Positions 10,050-20,864 of a stretch of 64,000 nucleotides of DNA are shown one piece after another. Both the position numbers and the translations under genes were made by a program. Position 1 is the first letter of the stretch. Each line of letters opens with the position of its first letter. This DNA is from Gracilaria gracilis. Taxonomy: Eukaryota; Rhodophyta; Florideophyceae; Gracilariales; Gracilariaceae. The notes under the pieces were generated by a model. The model ran no database searches and was not told where the DNA came from. It saw only the letters and a program-made list of their open reading frames with translations. Where the stretch lies: contig JARGSG010000106.1 in NCBI GenBank assembly GCA_030374805.1, positions 1-64,000 of the forward strand, written 5' to 3'.

Positions 10050-11975
10050 TCAAAATGCTGCAAACCTACGCAACCGGCAAGATGGAGGTAGTTCAAGGAT
10101 GCGATTGTTTGCTATGTCCACGGCTGTGCTTTTAGACATACCACCGTACTCAATTACGTTCTCAAATATCTTGAAAGCGTCATCCGTGATCTGTCTCAGA
10201 GTACCATGTTCTATGACGTGAAGTACATCGAATCCAATTGAAGCGTACAATCGATACGGATGGGAACCGGATCCGGAAAATGCAGCGAGGACTGTGGGAT
10301 AGTAGAGTGCGCTAACTGAATCTAGGTATGAATTGGCAGCCTTCTGTTTCTTCTTTCTATCGGTGCTCTGAACGACATAATTGCTTCGGATTACGGATCT
10401 CAAGTTGGCAACTTCGACCTGAGACATTACCGTTTTGTACATATTACGAGCAGAGATATATTTGGGCGAAACTTGTAACTCTCTCAACACTTTTCTCTGT
10501 TGTTGATGGCCATCTTTTTCAGTTGTTGTGCCACAAAAATGAAGATTGTCTGAAGAAGTAACAGAAAAAGTGTCTGAGTCATACCTTCCCTTCCGATGTC
10601 GCTTTCGGGAAGGTGGCTCGATTTCACCTCTCGAGGTTTTCACTCTAGACGGCATCATGCAATGAGAGCAGTCAAAGAAGCTGTCGTGGCCCTTTAGGCC
10701 ACATGATAGTCGTTCTTGAACCTGGTCTGCAACCTGAATTCCCAAACGAGGATGCACTTTCTGACCCTCGATGACTAACCCCTCATGAGACACTCGGGTT
10801 ATGTCTTCAAGAATAAGGAACATGAACCTATGCCAAAGTTCGTGCTTTTCTCTGCGGTACCTCGAACTGGGAAGACGATTCGCCGCCTTAAGCATCACAG
10901 GAACAATACCCACCTCGTGCCATGTTTGTGAGGCCCCTGAGATATTCGGGAATCGTACCCTCACATTGTTTGCGCTTTGAGATCCGGACGAGTTCAGTAT
11001 TGTTGAATCACTGTACACGTCCACGAGCACTATCAGGTCTCCGTCTAGCTGAAGGGAATCTCGGTATTCTCGCATGGCCTCACCATTCCATGGAGCAGAG
11101 TACACACGTTCTCTTGATTGATGACTCATTTCGAATCGGAAAATTGATTTAACACCTCCATTGTCCCGTAACACATCGTACAAAAGCTGCAGAGCAGGGC
11201 GAAAGACACCACTGCAATTTAGGCCAATCTTGGTTTTAATGGTAGCCTTTATCCATCCTTCTGACCGAACTTTGTGCTTCCGAATGTTTAGCAGATACGA
11301 TGAAAACGAATTTCCGCTTTCGAAATGGTTGGTAATGTGTCTGTGTTCGGTAGAAATTTCGTTTTCAATTGACGACAGCAGATTGTACAAGGCGTCCGCT
11401 TCCCTAAGCGTCAAAGTATGTTCGGCGCAGTACTCTAGAGTCTGTTTGGCTGCATGACTTAGACTTTCAACCGAAGGATTCGGCTCTCTGCTATCTGCGA
11501 AGATAGCAGTGGATGTATCCCCGAGTGATTTAAAGAAGAGCCAGGTCTGTATTGCTCCATTTCCGTCATTCGGTGGTATGATTCTGGGCTCGAAGACTGG
11601 AAACTTTCTCTCAACTTGCAATTCTTCTTCATTTAAGTGACCAGTGCGGTTGCTCTCCGCATGTGCAATAGAAGATTTTTCTGGAGATCTAGAACTGGAA
11701 CCCAAACAGGGTGCCGGAGTTATGAGAGACTCGTTCGCCAAAGCTGGTGCAGGAAGATCTGAAATGGGCTCGACAATTGGCGATGCGTTCTTACCCGAGC
11801 TGCTATCTGTGAGTTCTTGCGAACTGTCTTATTCGATGCTTGTCGCATGTCTCGGAATCACTCCACTGTGAGTTCGCTGTATGTGATTTTCGAACTGTAT
11901 CTTACTACAGAATCGCCGTCGACAGGCAACGCACTCATGAATGAAGCCCAAATCTCTAGTTTTTTGCCCCTTCAT
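10050..11975 (-). CDS. C2H2 zinc-finger protein resembling Plavaka/CACTA-like transposases, one in-frame stop
   Basis: The frame starts with ATG at 11,975 and encodes a C2H2 finger within the first 45 codons: CVAC, then 12 residues, H, 4 residues, H (CVACRRRF...HIQRTH). It then meets a TAA at 11,829-11,831. The same frame continues open to TGA at 10,050, giving a further ~590 residues. The middle of the long part has a DVYSDSTILNSSG block followed by a WHEVGIVPVM block, reminiscent of the N-terminal half of fungal Plavaka-type (CACTA-related) transposases, which also begin with such a finger. The expected C-terminal half is missing. It could be a truncated transposase, a domesticated derivative, or a host gene whose TAA lies in an unrecognised intron. 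Divergent from the gene at 12,274, with 298 bp between starts. Confidence 0.45.
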
Positions 11976-12273
11976 GATGCTAGATCAGGGATCCATGCGT
12001 GAGCAAAGGCGATTCTACAAAGTTACCATCGTGTAATGCCTTGGAGTACTCCGTAATATTGTGTAGGAGAGATTCTTTCTGTACTGCAAAACTTGAAACG
12101 AAACTGAAAGCCGCTTTCGGACAACCAGCGCACAGTCATTGGAAGTACTTCGAAACGAAACCGCGCGCCACTATGTTTCTGTGCTTCACGGAATGGGAAC
12201 CCGGAGATGTTTGACGTCCCTCTCCTTTGGGTTGTGTTTAGATTCGGTACTGACCTGCTAACGATTTCCAACA

Positions 12274-13857
12274 ATGGCGCCAAGGAATGCTGCACAAAGT
12301 AATGAACTCGGAGCAAGCACAGCTGGTTCCGTGACAAGGAGAGATTCATCTCGTGGCAGTGGGGTACAGAGAACAGGTTTTGCAGGCGTCAGCAAGCCTC
12401 CTCGAGGAAAAGCGATCAATGAACAACTTATTCCTCACATTCGGGACCTCGCAGTGGAGCAGAAGAGGACTAATTCTCTCCTAGCTGAAAACAGGCTCGT
12501 ACTTGAGAGATTGAAAGCGAACGTCGTTTCCATCACTGCAGATATGCCGATGCAACGACAAGTGAGCAGGGAAGAGGAAGAAGGCAAGCGATCGTCGGAT
12601 CAGGACGAAGTGAAGAAGAGACACGACGAGCTGTTGGAAGTGTTGATGCAAATTAGAGACCTTCCACGCGTGGAAAGTCATGGACAATCTGGGAAGGAAC
12701 ATGCCATTGATGCAGCCAAGGTTCGTTCGTTGCTTTTCAATTCCTTACAATTGAAAGGGTTCTAACACAAAAGTGTTCTAACACTAAACTCATTCCAATC
12801 TCTCCAACAGAAGTGAAAAGTGGCTGAGGTAAGTACCAACATTGGAAATTTCTATGTTTGCATGGCCTTATCTGAATTTGACTTGCTAACATTTAACCGC
12901 CTTTACACCACTACAAAGATGTATGTCAAACTGAAAGTAACCATTGAGGTCCTGGATCCCTTGCGTGGTATTGATGTGTACGAGGGAATGAGAGGGAATT
13001 CTTCCCAACCTAGCCAGATAATTCTCGAAGCCGTCCGCTTCGTTCACGAAAGCACGAAGACCAACGCACATATAGAAAAGTTTTTGAAGTCGAAGATAAG
13101 CAAAGATGGAAGGCACTCAAACTTGGGACAGAAAGTTTACTCTATTCTTTCGTCAGCTACTGGAAGAGCTCTTGAGGCCCTCCGTAATGAGATGGTACGT
13201 ACAACAAGTATGAGTCATAATGCAAATATATGGAAACTAACGCATTTCTTTCTCTTTCAAATATAGGTTCACGCGTTCAGGTCCAAAATTCCTGAAGAAT
13301 CCGTTCTTCAAGTATTTAATAATGAGCTGCTCTCCAGAAAGACAAGTGAAACACCTGAGTCGGATGAAGAGGAAGACAGAGATGAAACGCGTGTCCGCCG
13401 CAAAGCGGCTGAGCATTTTCTGCTTTCGAGTACATTCAAGACGGAGTCTGAGTTCGACTCTGCGTGGGTTTCAGCATGGAAAGCTGTTCGGAGAAAGTGT
13501 CTTGCGCAACTTAACATATATGTTCCTGTTATGAAAGATGCTGGATACAAAGAATTTCCAAAGCCGCCAATGATCCCCAAAAATGTTGAACAGCGACAAA
13601 GGATAAGCGTCTACGCTCTCGGTCTCCTACACATGAAAGTAGGAAAGCATTTTCAGGATTTTTGCGTAGGAGATAGAAGTGGACTAAAGTCAGCCCATGG
13701 TCCAGAATGGGCAAAAGAGGTTAGGAAACTGAATCGATTATTGAAGAAAGTTGTTGACGAACGTGGGGGTTGTACTTCGGATGTGCCGTACAACGGATTG
13801 AAGGTGACTAGAATATTATCTGAAGAAGAAGTCTTTTGCCTGGAAGACAGGTTCTAA
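12274..13857 (+). CDS. Unrecognised coiled-coil protein, at least three exons
   Basis: ATG at 12,274. A model that keeps frame throughout is exon 1 12,274-12,720, exon 2 12,919-13,194 and exon 3 13,267-13,857, all phase 0, giving 437 residues. The second intron (13,195-13,266, 72 bp) has clear GTACGT...ATATAG ends. The first is less certain: its donor is GTTCGT, and a stronger GTAAGT at 12,829 lies inside it, but the short exon that would imply contains a stop in the required phase. The product has a basic Ser/Arg-rich start, a helical charged stretch (residues about 50-140) and an acidic patch (ESDEEEDRDE), with no known domain. Sharing a promoter region with the zinc-finger gene suggests the two may be the paired genes of one DNA element; that is inference. 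Confidence 0.5.
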
Positions 13858-15923
13858 TATATGACAATCTGTTTTGCTGGTAGACTTGTTTCAACTCTCG
13901 CAAACGTTTGCAAACAAATGAGTGACTACAGTTGCGGTTTAGTATCGTATGTTATGGAGTATAGTGCTGATATTATTGTTGTAAATCTTATGTGTCTTTG
14001 TCGGAGTATGTGTTGTCATAGACAGTTTTTGGTTACATGGATTGACGTATCGAAAGTATTTTGGACACTTGCAGATGAACAATGCTATGTTAGGTTGAAA
14101 ATAATGTTGTTCTACGAAGAGTTGAAAGGAATTAGAAACTAGAGCTTGTCTTACAACGTATCTGTGGGATGGAAAATATTGGTGGTTCTATTGTCTCTGG
14201 CTTGGAGTGTGCATAGATCCTTCCACAGAAAGGGCTTCGGATGTCTGTGTGACCGTGCCCAAGTTTTCTTGTGGGATTCTCCTGTTGTTTTCAAAAACAG
14301 CGTCATATTTATCCGTAGGAACGCTGGTATGCTTTGCGATGATCCTGTTCTTATGTCATTTTCAATAGTGCTGAGTTGGCTCTGTGTACAGACGGTCGCC
14401 GTTGGTGGCCAGCCCCCCTGAGGCTGTTCCACTGAGCTGCACCTGAACAATAGTATTATGCGTTGGCAAACTACAAGTTTGGGTGGCCATTGTACGAAGG
14501 TATACACTAATGCACAAGCATGGATATATCCTTTTCTACACACAAAGTTCTGGAAATCAAACTTCGCGTTACAGGGGAGGACAAGGACCAAGGATATTGG
14601 TGGTCCTTAGAGAGTATTTTTAGGATATCTATTAAATATCCTTGTTGAAATTCGGCTGGCTACCATAAGGTTCCGGGCTGAGGAGTTCCCTTGGAGGGCA
14701 CTTCGAAACCTCTGAACCAATGACCAATTTTGCATGTATTCTGTATCAAAAATTGTTTTGATGTTGGGTGGTTTTCCTCCAACGATTTAAGCCGTTTGAT
14801 AACATTACAATTGTCGTTTCAGAGAGCTTCTTCCGAAAGCTTCTTGTTCGGCTTGATAATGGCAAGAGCTCTTTTAAGTATTGTCCAGCAGTGACTGATC
14901 ACTTTGACTGCAGTTCTCATCCTGATCTGTAACCCTATGTATTTTGCCAGTAGCTGAGACAGCAGCAGCTGCTGACTCCGCTCTCAAACTTGGGGAGTTT
15001 GATAAGGGATTATTATCTTTTATTCTGATGCAGGTGCTGGTAAGGATTAAACTATATTTCTTTAAGCACCTCAACAATAATTCTTGGCAGGAAAGATTAT
15101 CTTTCTTATTCAGATGCTTGACAAGACGAGTCATTTTTATCAGTTTCGTCTTTCTGTCTTTGCTGTGGTCCGAAGTTTCCATTCTGGCAACGAGCAGTTC
15201 TAGTAGACACTAGGAAAGAGTCACAAACGTTTCCAAATTACGCAAGGAGGTATTCATTTCTATCCAACCGTACACTTCACCTTTGGCAACAAGGCTTTCT
15301 TGTACCGCGATACAATACAAGTCGTTCATTCCAGAAAGAAATCTAGATGGCAATCAAGTCCTTGAGAAAAGAACAACTTACGAATTCATCAGTTTGCTTT
15401 GCGACGGTCCAATAGCGACGCAGAAAGTATGATGAATGCGCTATCGGTCAGCGAATTCTTACGTGTACACGTACAGAAAACGGTCGTATGTTCAATGGCA
15501 AGGCAAGAACGCTACGTGTAAATGACAACCACCAATCGCCAATGATCCCCGCCAGGCCTTTTTGCTCACACAAATCAGTCGGTGGCATTGGGTAAGGCTA
15601 CAAATCTGATGACTTCAGTCGTGGTGCGCACCAACAGCGCATGTGCTTCGTTCACGCTGCCGCCCATTGCTTCAATTATGCTCAAGCTTGAGCAAAGTCT
15701 TTCCATCGGCTTCGTTCCTCCAGCTGCCGCTTGCTTTCTTCCGTCGTTCAAGCAACCCGTCGGATGATTGTCTCACTTCTTTCGTGCCTCTCTTCATACG
15801 TCTTTAACATTGACTGAGCGCATCTCACCTATCTAAACTACCCCAAAGGTAAGACAATTTATTTCCATAATTTCTAGCGTTGTCTATACGTAGCGTGCGA
15901 CCGGCTCCCAAATCTGTGACAAA
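13858..15923. other. Intergenic, no supported gene
   Basis: About 2 kb. Open stretches occur on both strands (for example 13,861-14,142 plus and 14,151-14,591 minus) but none has recognisable protein character. No tRNA-like or repeat structure was seen beyond short AT-rich runs (14,615-14,645). The end (15,780-15,923) is presumably the promoter and 5' leader of the following gene. It contains a GTAAGA...TTTCTAG pair (about 15,850-15,885) that is probably too short to be an intron. Confidence 0.5.
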
Positions 15924-17304
15924 ATGGAATCTAGTCTCAACATCCACCCATCCACATGGAACGTGATGAGCTATGTATTTCTCACTCTTTTCATCAACAC
16001 CTTGCTAGAGTTTCCTCTGTACAATGCTCTGTCATCAAAAGCTACCTTAGAAATTCTCCGTGGCCACAAGATTGATTTGTTTGACTCGCGCTACGGATTA
16101 GTATCTTTGCACTCTGTGTACTGGGGACGCCGTCGGAATCGGAACTTGCTTCTGTTTCTCGACGCGGTCGTCCTATTCACCGAAATCTTGTTTGCTTTCT
16201 CGTTCTCAACCGTCACACTTCCAGCCTCTGTGGACAGGAACGTTTGGAACCAACCTCCCCATGGCGATATCATGTCTGAACACTTGACAGGCTTTGACCT
16301 CCCAGCCTCTGTGTTTCCGTGGACCATTGGTGATCGCTGTTTTAATAGCACTGGCCAAGTGCGCGATATGTTGCCGGAAGAGGAAAACCTGCGATATGGA
16401 GTGGGAAGAGGGTGTTTATGGAGTGCGAATTTCATGATACGCCGTCCCTACCTTGACGTGGACAACACCTCTGTGCCATGTGGCGTCTCGATGGAGAACT
16501 GGGAAGCCAAGTTTGAGTTCCCGCGCTTAGGCATACCCGGTAGCACGATTAGGAGCGACAAGTTGACACCCGTTTCGGAATCAAGTGGTTGTGGGCAGCT
16601 GTCCAGCCTATTCAACGAGGAAACGAGAACGCTCTCCAACTTATCTGTACCATTGCTTGACGAGGAAGGCATTCACCTTCTGCGAAGCAATCGTATGACC
16701 TGCTTACTGGAGCGCGAGATATGTCTTGTCGTTGAAGACAACAACGAGTTTGTCATGGTGTTCACTAGTGGCAGGTTAAGCAAGTTAGAGACCGTGGCGT
16801 TTCGAGCATCTGGTGAGGCCTTGGAGGCCCTCAGCGATCGAGCTCGGCAACTGCGGTTAATGATTGCATTACGTGTGAATGACGTCGTGAATCCGGGTCG
16901 AAGGGTTTCGAGACGTGACGCATTGCAACGAACATTGAAGAGGAGGGCTTTCATAGAAGTGGCACAAACTTTCTTAGTGGTCGCTATAGAAGAAGGAGTT
17001 GCAGGAGTGCGCGCAGAAGTGGTAGATCGACCAATTTTTCAAGGCACGAGGCAATCCGCTACGGTAAGAGCAATGGCTGTTATACCGCTTTTCGTGCTCT
17101 TCATGCTAGCGGTAGTTCTGCTCACTGCGGACTTAATCCCACGGGCAAAGGTGGCCCATCAGAAGACAAATAGAGGGTCTTGTAGACTTTGGAAGAGTTG
17201 AAATTACGAAGCAATGGATGAGGGAAGTTGCTGTTGAAGATTTGAAAACCCATGGATTAGATAGTCTAGCGGAAGAAGTGAAACTGGAAACTCGGCATTT
17301 GTGA
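15924..17304 (+). CDS. Membrane protein of an unrecognised family, C-terminal frame change
   Basis: ATG at 15,924; 425 codons to TGA at 17,199-17,201. Predicted helices: residues about 13-33, 73-96 and 388-410, enclosing a large, Cys-containing, presumably lumenal or extracellular loop (97-387). A signature FDSRYGLVSLHSVYWGRRR (53-71) sits just before the second helix. A paralogue at 19,216-20,864 has the same layout and motif. After the last helix, the homologous tail is found in another frame: text reading GRVEITKQWMREV matches the paralogue's ARVGTSMQWLRKD and runs to TGA at 17,302-17,304. The frame therefore changes at about 17,130-17,160. This is either a frameshift, making the gene a recent pseudogene or C-terminally altered, or a sequence error. 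No function can be named. Confidence 0.65.
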
Positions 17305-19215
17305 GCACCGAGTAACGAAATCTGCCACATGGCTGCCACATTCCATTTCAATGTGAGCATTGATGTTGCAGGGTACAGCGTACAGCTCAGTCGTCAACCA
17401 CGTCGAATGTCCGCGGGAATAGGTCCAATGACAGAACCATGCGGCACTGGACATTATGAGGAACGGGAATCTACACGGTAAATATGTTTTGTATCGCAGG
17501 ATGCACAAAGTAATACGCAGGTGCTGACGGTTGAGAGATTGGATAATGTTTGGGGCTTCTGAATATGATTCCTTACCAGCTCACACAATCAACGGCTCCG
17601 TGGGCACTTGCATATATCCTTCAAGTGGTGGGCCTGTCTACGATCTACTCTCTCGTGATCGGTGCGAAATGAGAAGATAGACGAACGTGGAAGTTTGAAA
17701 ATCAAAAGCAATGAGGATCAGAATCCTACAGCTCAGTCACTGCGGCGTTCGTTGCGACGCAAAACGCATGGAGCTGTTGATGTTAACGCGTCATGCACTG
17801 CCAGATTCATCTGATATGTTTGCGGGAAGTATTTAGAAAGGAGGAAGGCGACAAATTGCCGACAAATGACTGTACAGAATTTAGGAAGATGTGACAGGCA
17901 GAAGAGGAAAGTATATGCGGTCTTCTTATTCGACACGAGCTACGTGTACAGACTCTTTTTCGTTCTCACCCAAGGTACGTTCACGAACAAGTTAGAATCG
18001 CAACGCTGTAGGGAGTAGATAATGGTTGGTCGTATTTCCTTCCAGAGCCGCCGGGCTGTGTGTAAAACATTTATCGCCGTTTGTCAATGATGTCTTGTTA
18101 ACCAGCAGGTCTTTCTCGCACATGACATATTGAAGGGTAACAAGCAATCATGGCTCAGCGCTCATGTGGAGGCAGAAGCATTGTCATTTCGTAAGACGAA
18201 AACTCTTATCTCGTCGAAAGATGTTGATGAAGTTGTAGGATTATCGCACATACCTTGGTACCTTTGGTACCTTCGGAAGAAACGGTAACTTTATCTCTAG
18301 TGCAACCAACCCTACTGCTGTTCTCTGAATCGCCGTCATGAGGAGCGGCACGACTTTATTCCATACAGTACAACACAACAACAGCCACTGGGTGCTCAAC
18401 TTGAGAGAGAAACGTCACGCGTGTACACGTGGTGTAATGAACTTTTGTGACGTGGTGACACGAACCTTACTGAGCTCATCATCGTGACTGCTAACTTTAT
18501 GTAACCTTCGTAAGTTACATTGTTACATACACGCATCAACATGTAGTGTACGGCAGAGAGCCATACAACAGTAGAGTTACTGTAAGCGTAACGCTACCTT
18601 CGTAGGTCGGTGGAGGAGGAGATGCCCCTCACCGAGATACTTGACCAACAGCGCGTTGTGAAGACGTTAACCTTAGCCTTCTCAGCCTTCCCACGCACGT
18701 TTGAGCTCATCCACCGCCGCGACCGCCCGCTTTTGAAGAGTCCCCACATTGCCCACAACACAATTTGCGAAACAGCATCGGGGCCCTATTTCATAGATTT
18801 GAGCAGCTACGGGAGAAAGCCTTCGGCTCGATACACAGCTCGATTCACCACTAATATCGCTACCCTGTATACACTGTACGCTTTAACAACAAAACAGAAT
18901 GTAATGCACGAAATGACAATAGCATAATTGTGATGCGGCATCAAACCTCCATGCACCCCGCTGCCGGCAAAATCCTGCTTGTTGCAGGTTGATTCTTTAA
19001 GTGCAAAACGCCCGCTGAACTGAATGCCGCATGCTGCACCCACGCCCATTTCGAGGAGGCAACCAGTGCGGCAGCTCAACCCTAGCTTTCCTGTGCGGTT
19101 CTCTCTCGTTTGTCACGCTCGCAACATCGTTGCTCTTCCATGAAATGAGTTTTCGGCAAATATAACCATACGTAGTAAGTAACAGCACATCTTTCTGTTA
19201 CCGTCACCATGGGCC
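17305..19215. other. Intergenic between two convergent paralogues
   Basis: About 1.9 kb without a convincing gene. A 102-codon frame from ATG 18,622 to 18,927 has no recognisable feature and is not called. There is a short repeat pair around 18,490-18,530 (GTAACCTTCGTAAGTTACATTGTTAC, partly self-complementary: GTAAC...GTTAC). Nothing else was identified. Confidence 0.5.
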
Positions 19216-20864
19216 TCACGGTTGCTTATTGTTCGCGACAACGCGAGGCAAAATACCCAATTGACTCTTTCCATCCATGCTCACCAGCCGTAGCGATATG
19301 TCTCCCAGCTCCGTGTGAAAGCCCTGCCCTTCAAGCAGCTTCACGAAATCTTTTCGGAGCCATTGCATACTAGTCCCAACTCTAGCAGCTCCTTTCGTCA
19401 CACCGCGTATCGCCTTTCTCAGCCTAATTTTCCGCTCTAGTCTTCGTAGTATAACCAGTTGGACAAGTACAATAACCAGAAACAGCAACAGTGGAATTGC
19501 GGCCAGTACCGTTATAGTTGGTACTTGGCGAACATTCTCCGGGCCCGGTTGAATCAGACGTGGTTGCAGCTCTCGAAGCTCTCCGTTCACAAGCGCTTCA
19601 CTTGATATGCTTCGCACATATCTTGTCATAGTCACCACTCGCCTTCGTTCCACCTCCTCGTTTTCAGATGCCCAAATGTAACCTTCGAGATACATGCGTA
19701 CCACAAACCGAACTGATCGTTCAGATAGAGTTAATAATTTTGAAAGGTTCTTGGGTCTTCTCTTGCTCACCGGAGCTATGCTTTCCATTCTCCAACGTCC
19801 GATTTCAGCGATTTGTCCGTTCTTCGTATTTGCGATGGAGCCTTCTCCGAACCCGAAACCCAATGTAAAGTTTCGACTTGCGAAAATTGCACATGCTACA
19901 GACTCACATGTTTCCCCACAATCATCATCTTCGAATATTTGAAGGCACGTGTATGCTTCTTCATGGCTCTTGTTCACACCTGTTCTGCCATTACGGAACC
20001 CATAAATAGTATGCAAGGAGTTCCCAAATCAAATTCGGTTCGACCAGTTAATGGAAGGTCTAGCTTTACTGCGTAAGGCAGGATTCCGTGACGGAGCTGT
20101 GAAGTATGTGTCGTTGTCCCTGCCCACAGCTGGCATCCATACTTCCATCATCGTCGGTCTCGAAGAAAAATAATCACAGACGATGCTACTGTTATCTCTG
20201 GAAAGATATAGCTTCGACGACGAGAGCTGTGGCCTCATATAAAAGGCCTAACTACCGGTTCAAATTCACTGGTTCTTCCAGAGTCGTTCTGCTGAAGAAC
20301 TAAGTCCTCCCCCCCAAAGATACAGTCCTTCGAGTGCAGCACAGATTCCAGCCTATCCTCTCTAAATGTTACATTCCCTTTCGAATCGAAGTCGTTGATG
20401 CCGTTTTCCGAATCGCCCCGAGGTCTCTGTTCTCGTATTTCCCCTTGGCTCCCATTGATGTAGGAAAAGTTATGGGTTTCCGAAATCCTCCACACATCTA
20501 CCTGGATTTTCTCACTAAGCTCAGCCGACGAACTGCAGAATTCTGCAAACGTCTCCATTATGATGACCATCACCCCGAGGAGTATCATGAAACTCAGACT
20601 TCGACGTCGTCCATAGTAAGTTGAGTACAGAGATAGGATGCCCAGTTTAGAGTCGGAAAGTAGAACTTTTTCATCTTCGAGAACTTTTAGCGACGCTGTT
20701 TTGCGCACCAGACGATCCGCAAGAAATTCCAAAGCGGGCAACGCGACAAGATTGAGGCAGATGTACAGAATAACGTTCCATACTGGTTCATCAACTTGGA
20801 TAATGAATTCTGGAATCTCACTCAAGCAGTGTTTTGGTTGTTCGAGCGCAATATTCTCACTCAT
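19216..20864 (-). pseudogene. Paralogue of the 15,924 membrane protein, frame disrupted
   Basis: ATG at 20,864 opens a frame to TGA at 20,235. It has a first helix (LYICLNLVALPALEF), the family motif DSKLGILSLYSTYYGRRR and a second helix (FMILLGVMVIIMETF). The same protein appears to continue in another frame from about 20,238, meets one TGA at 20,026-20,028, and then runs open to 19,216. That last part has a C-terminal helix (AIPLLLFLVIVLVQLVIL) and a basic tail. Alignment with the 15,924 gene (WNV, DS..G..SL.S.Y.GRRR, ...QWL/M R) shows common ancestry. With one frame change and one stop it reads as a pseudogene, unless an intron I could not define removes both. Convergent to its paralogue. 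Confidence 0.6.

Noticed and set aside
18622-18927. 102-codon plus-strand ORF between the two membrane-protein paralogues
   Set aside because: No domain, no homologue recognised, atypical composition; a frame of this length is expected by chance.
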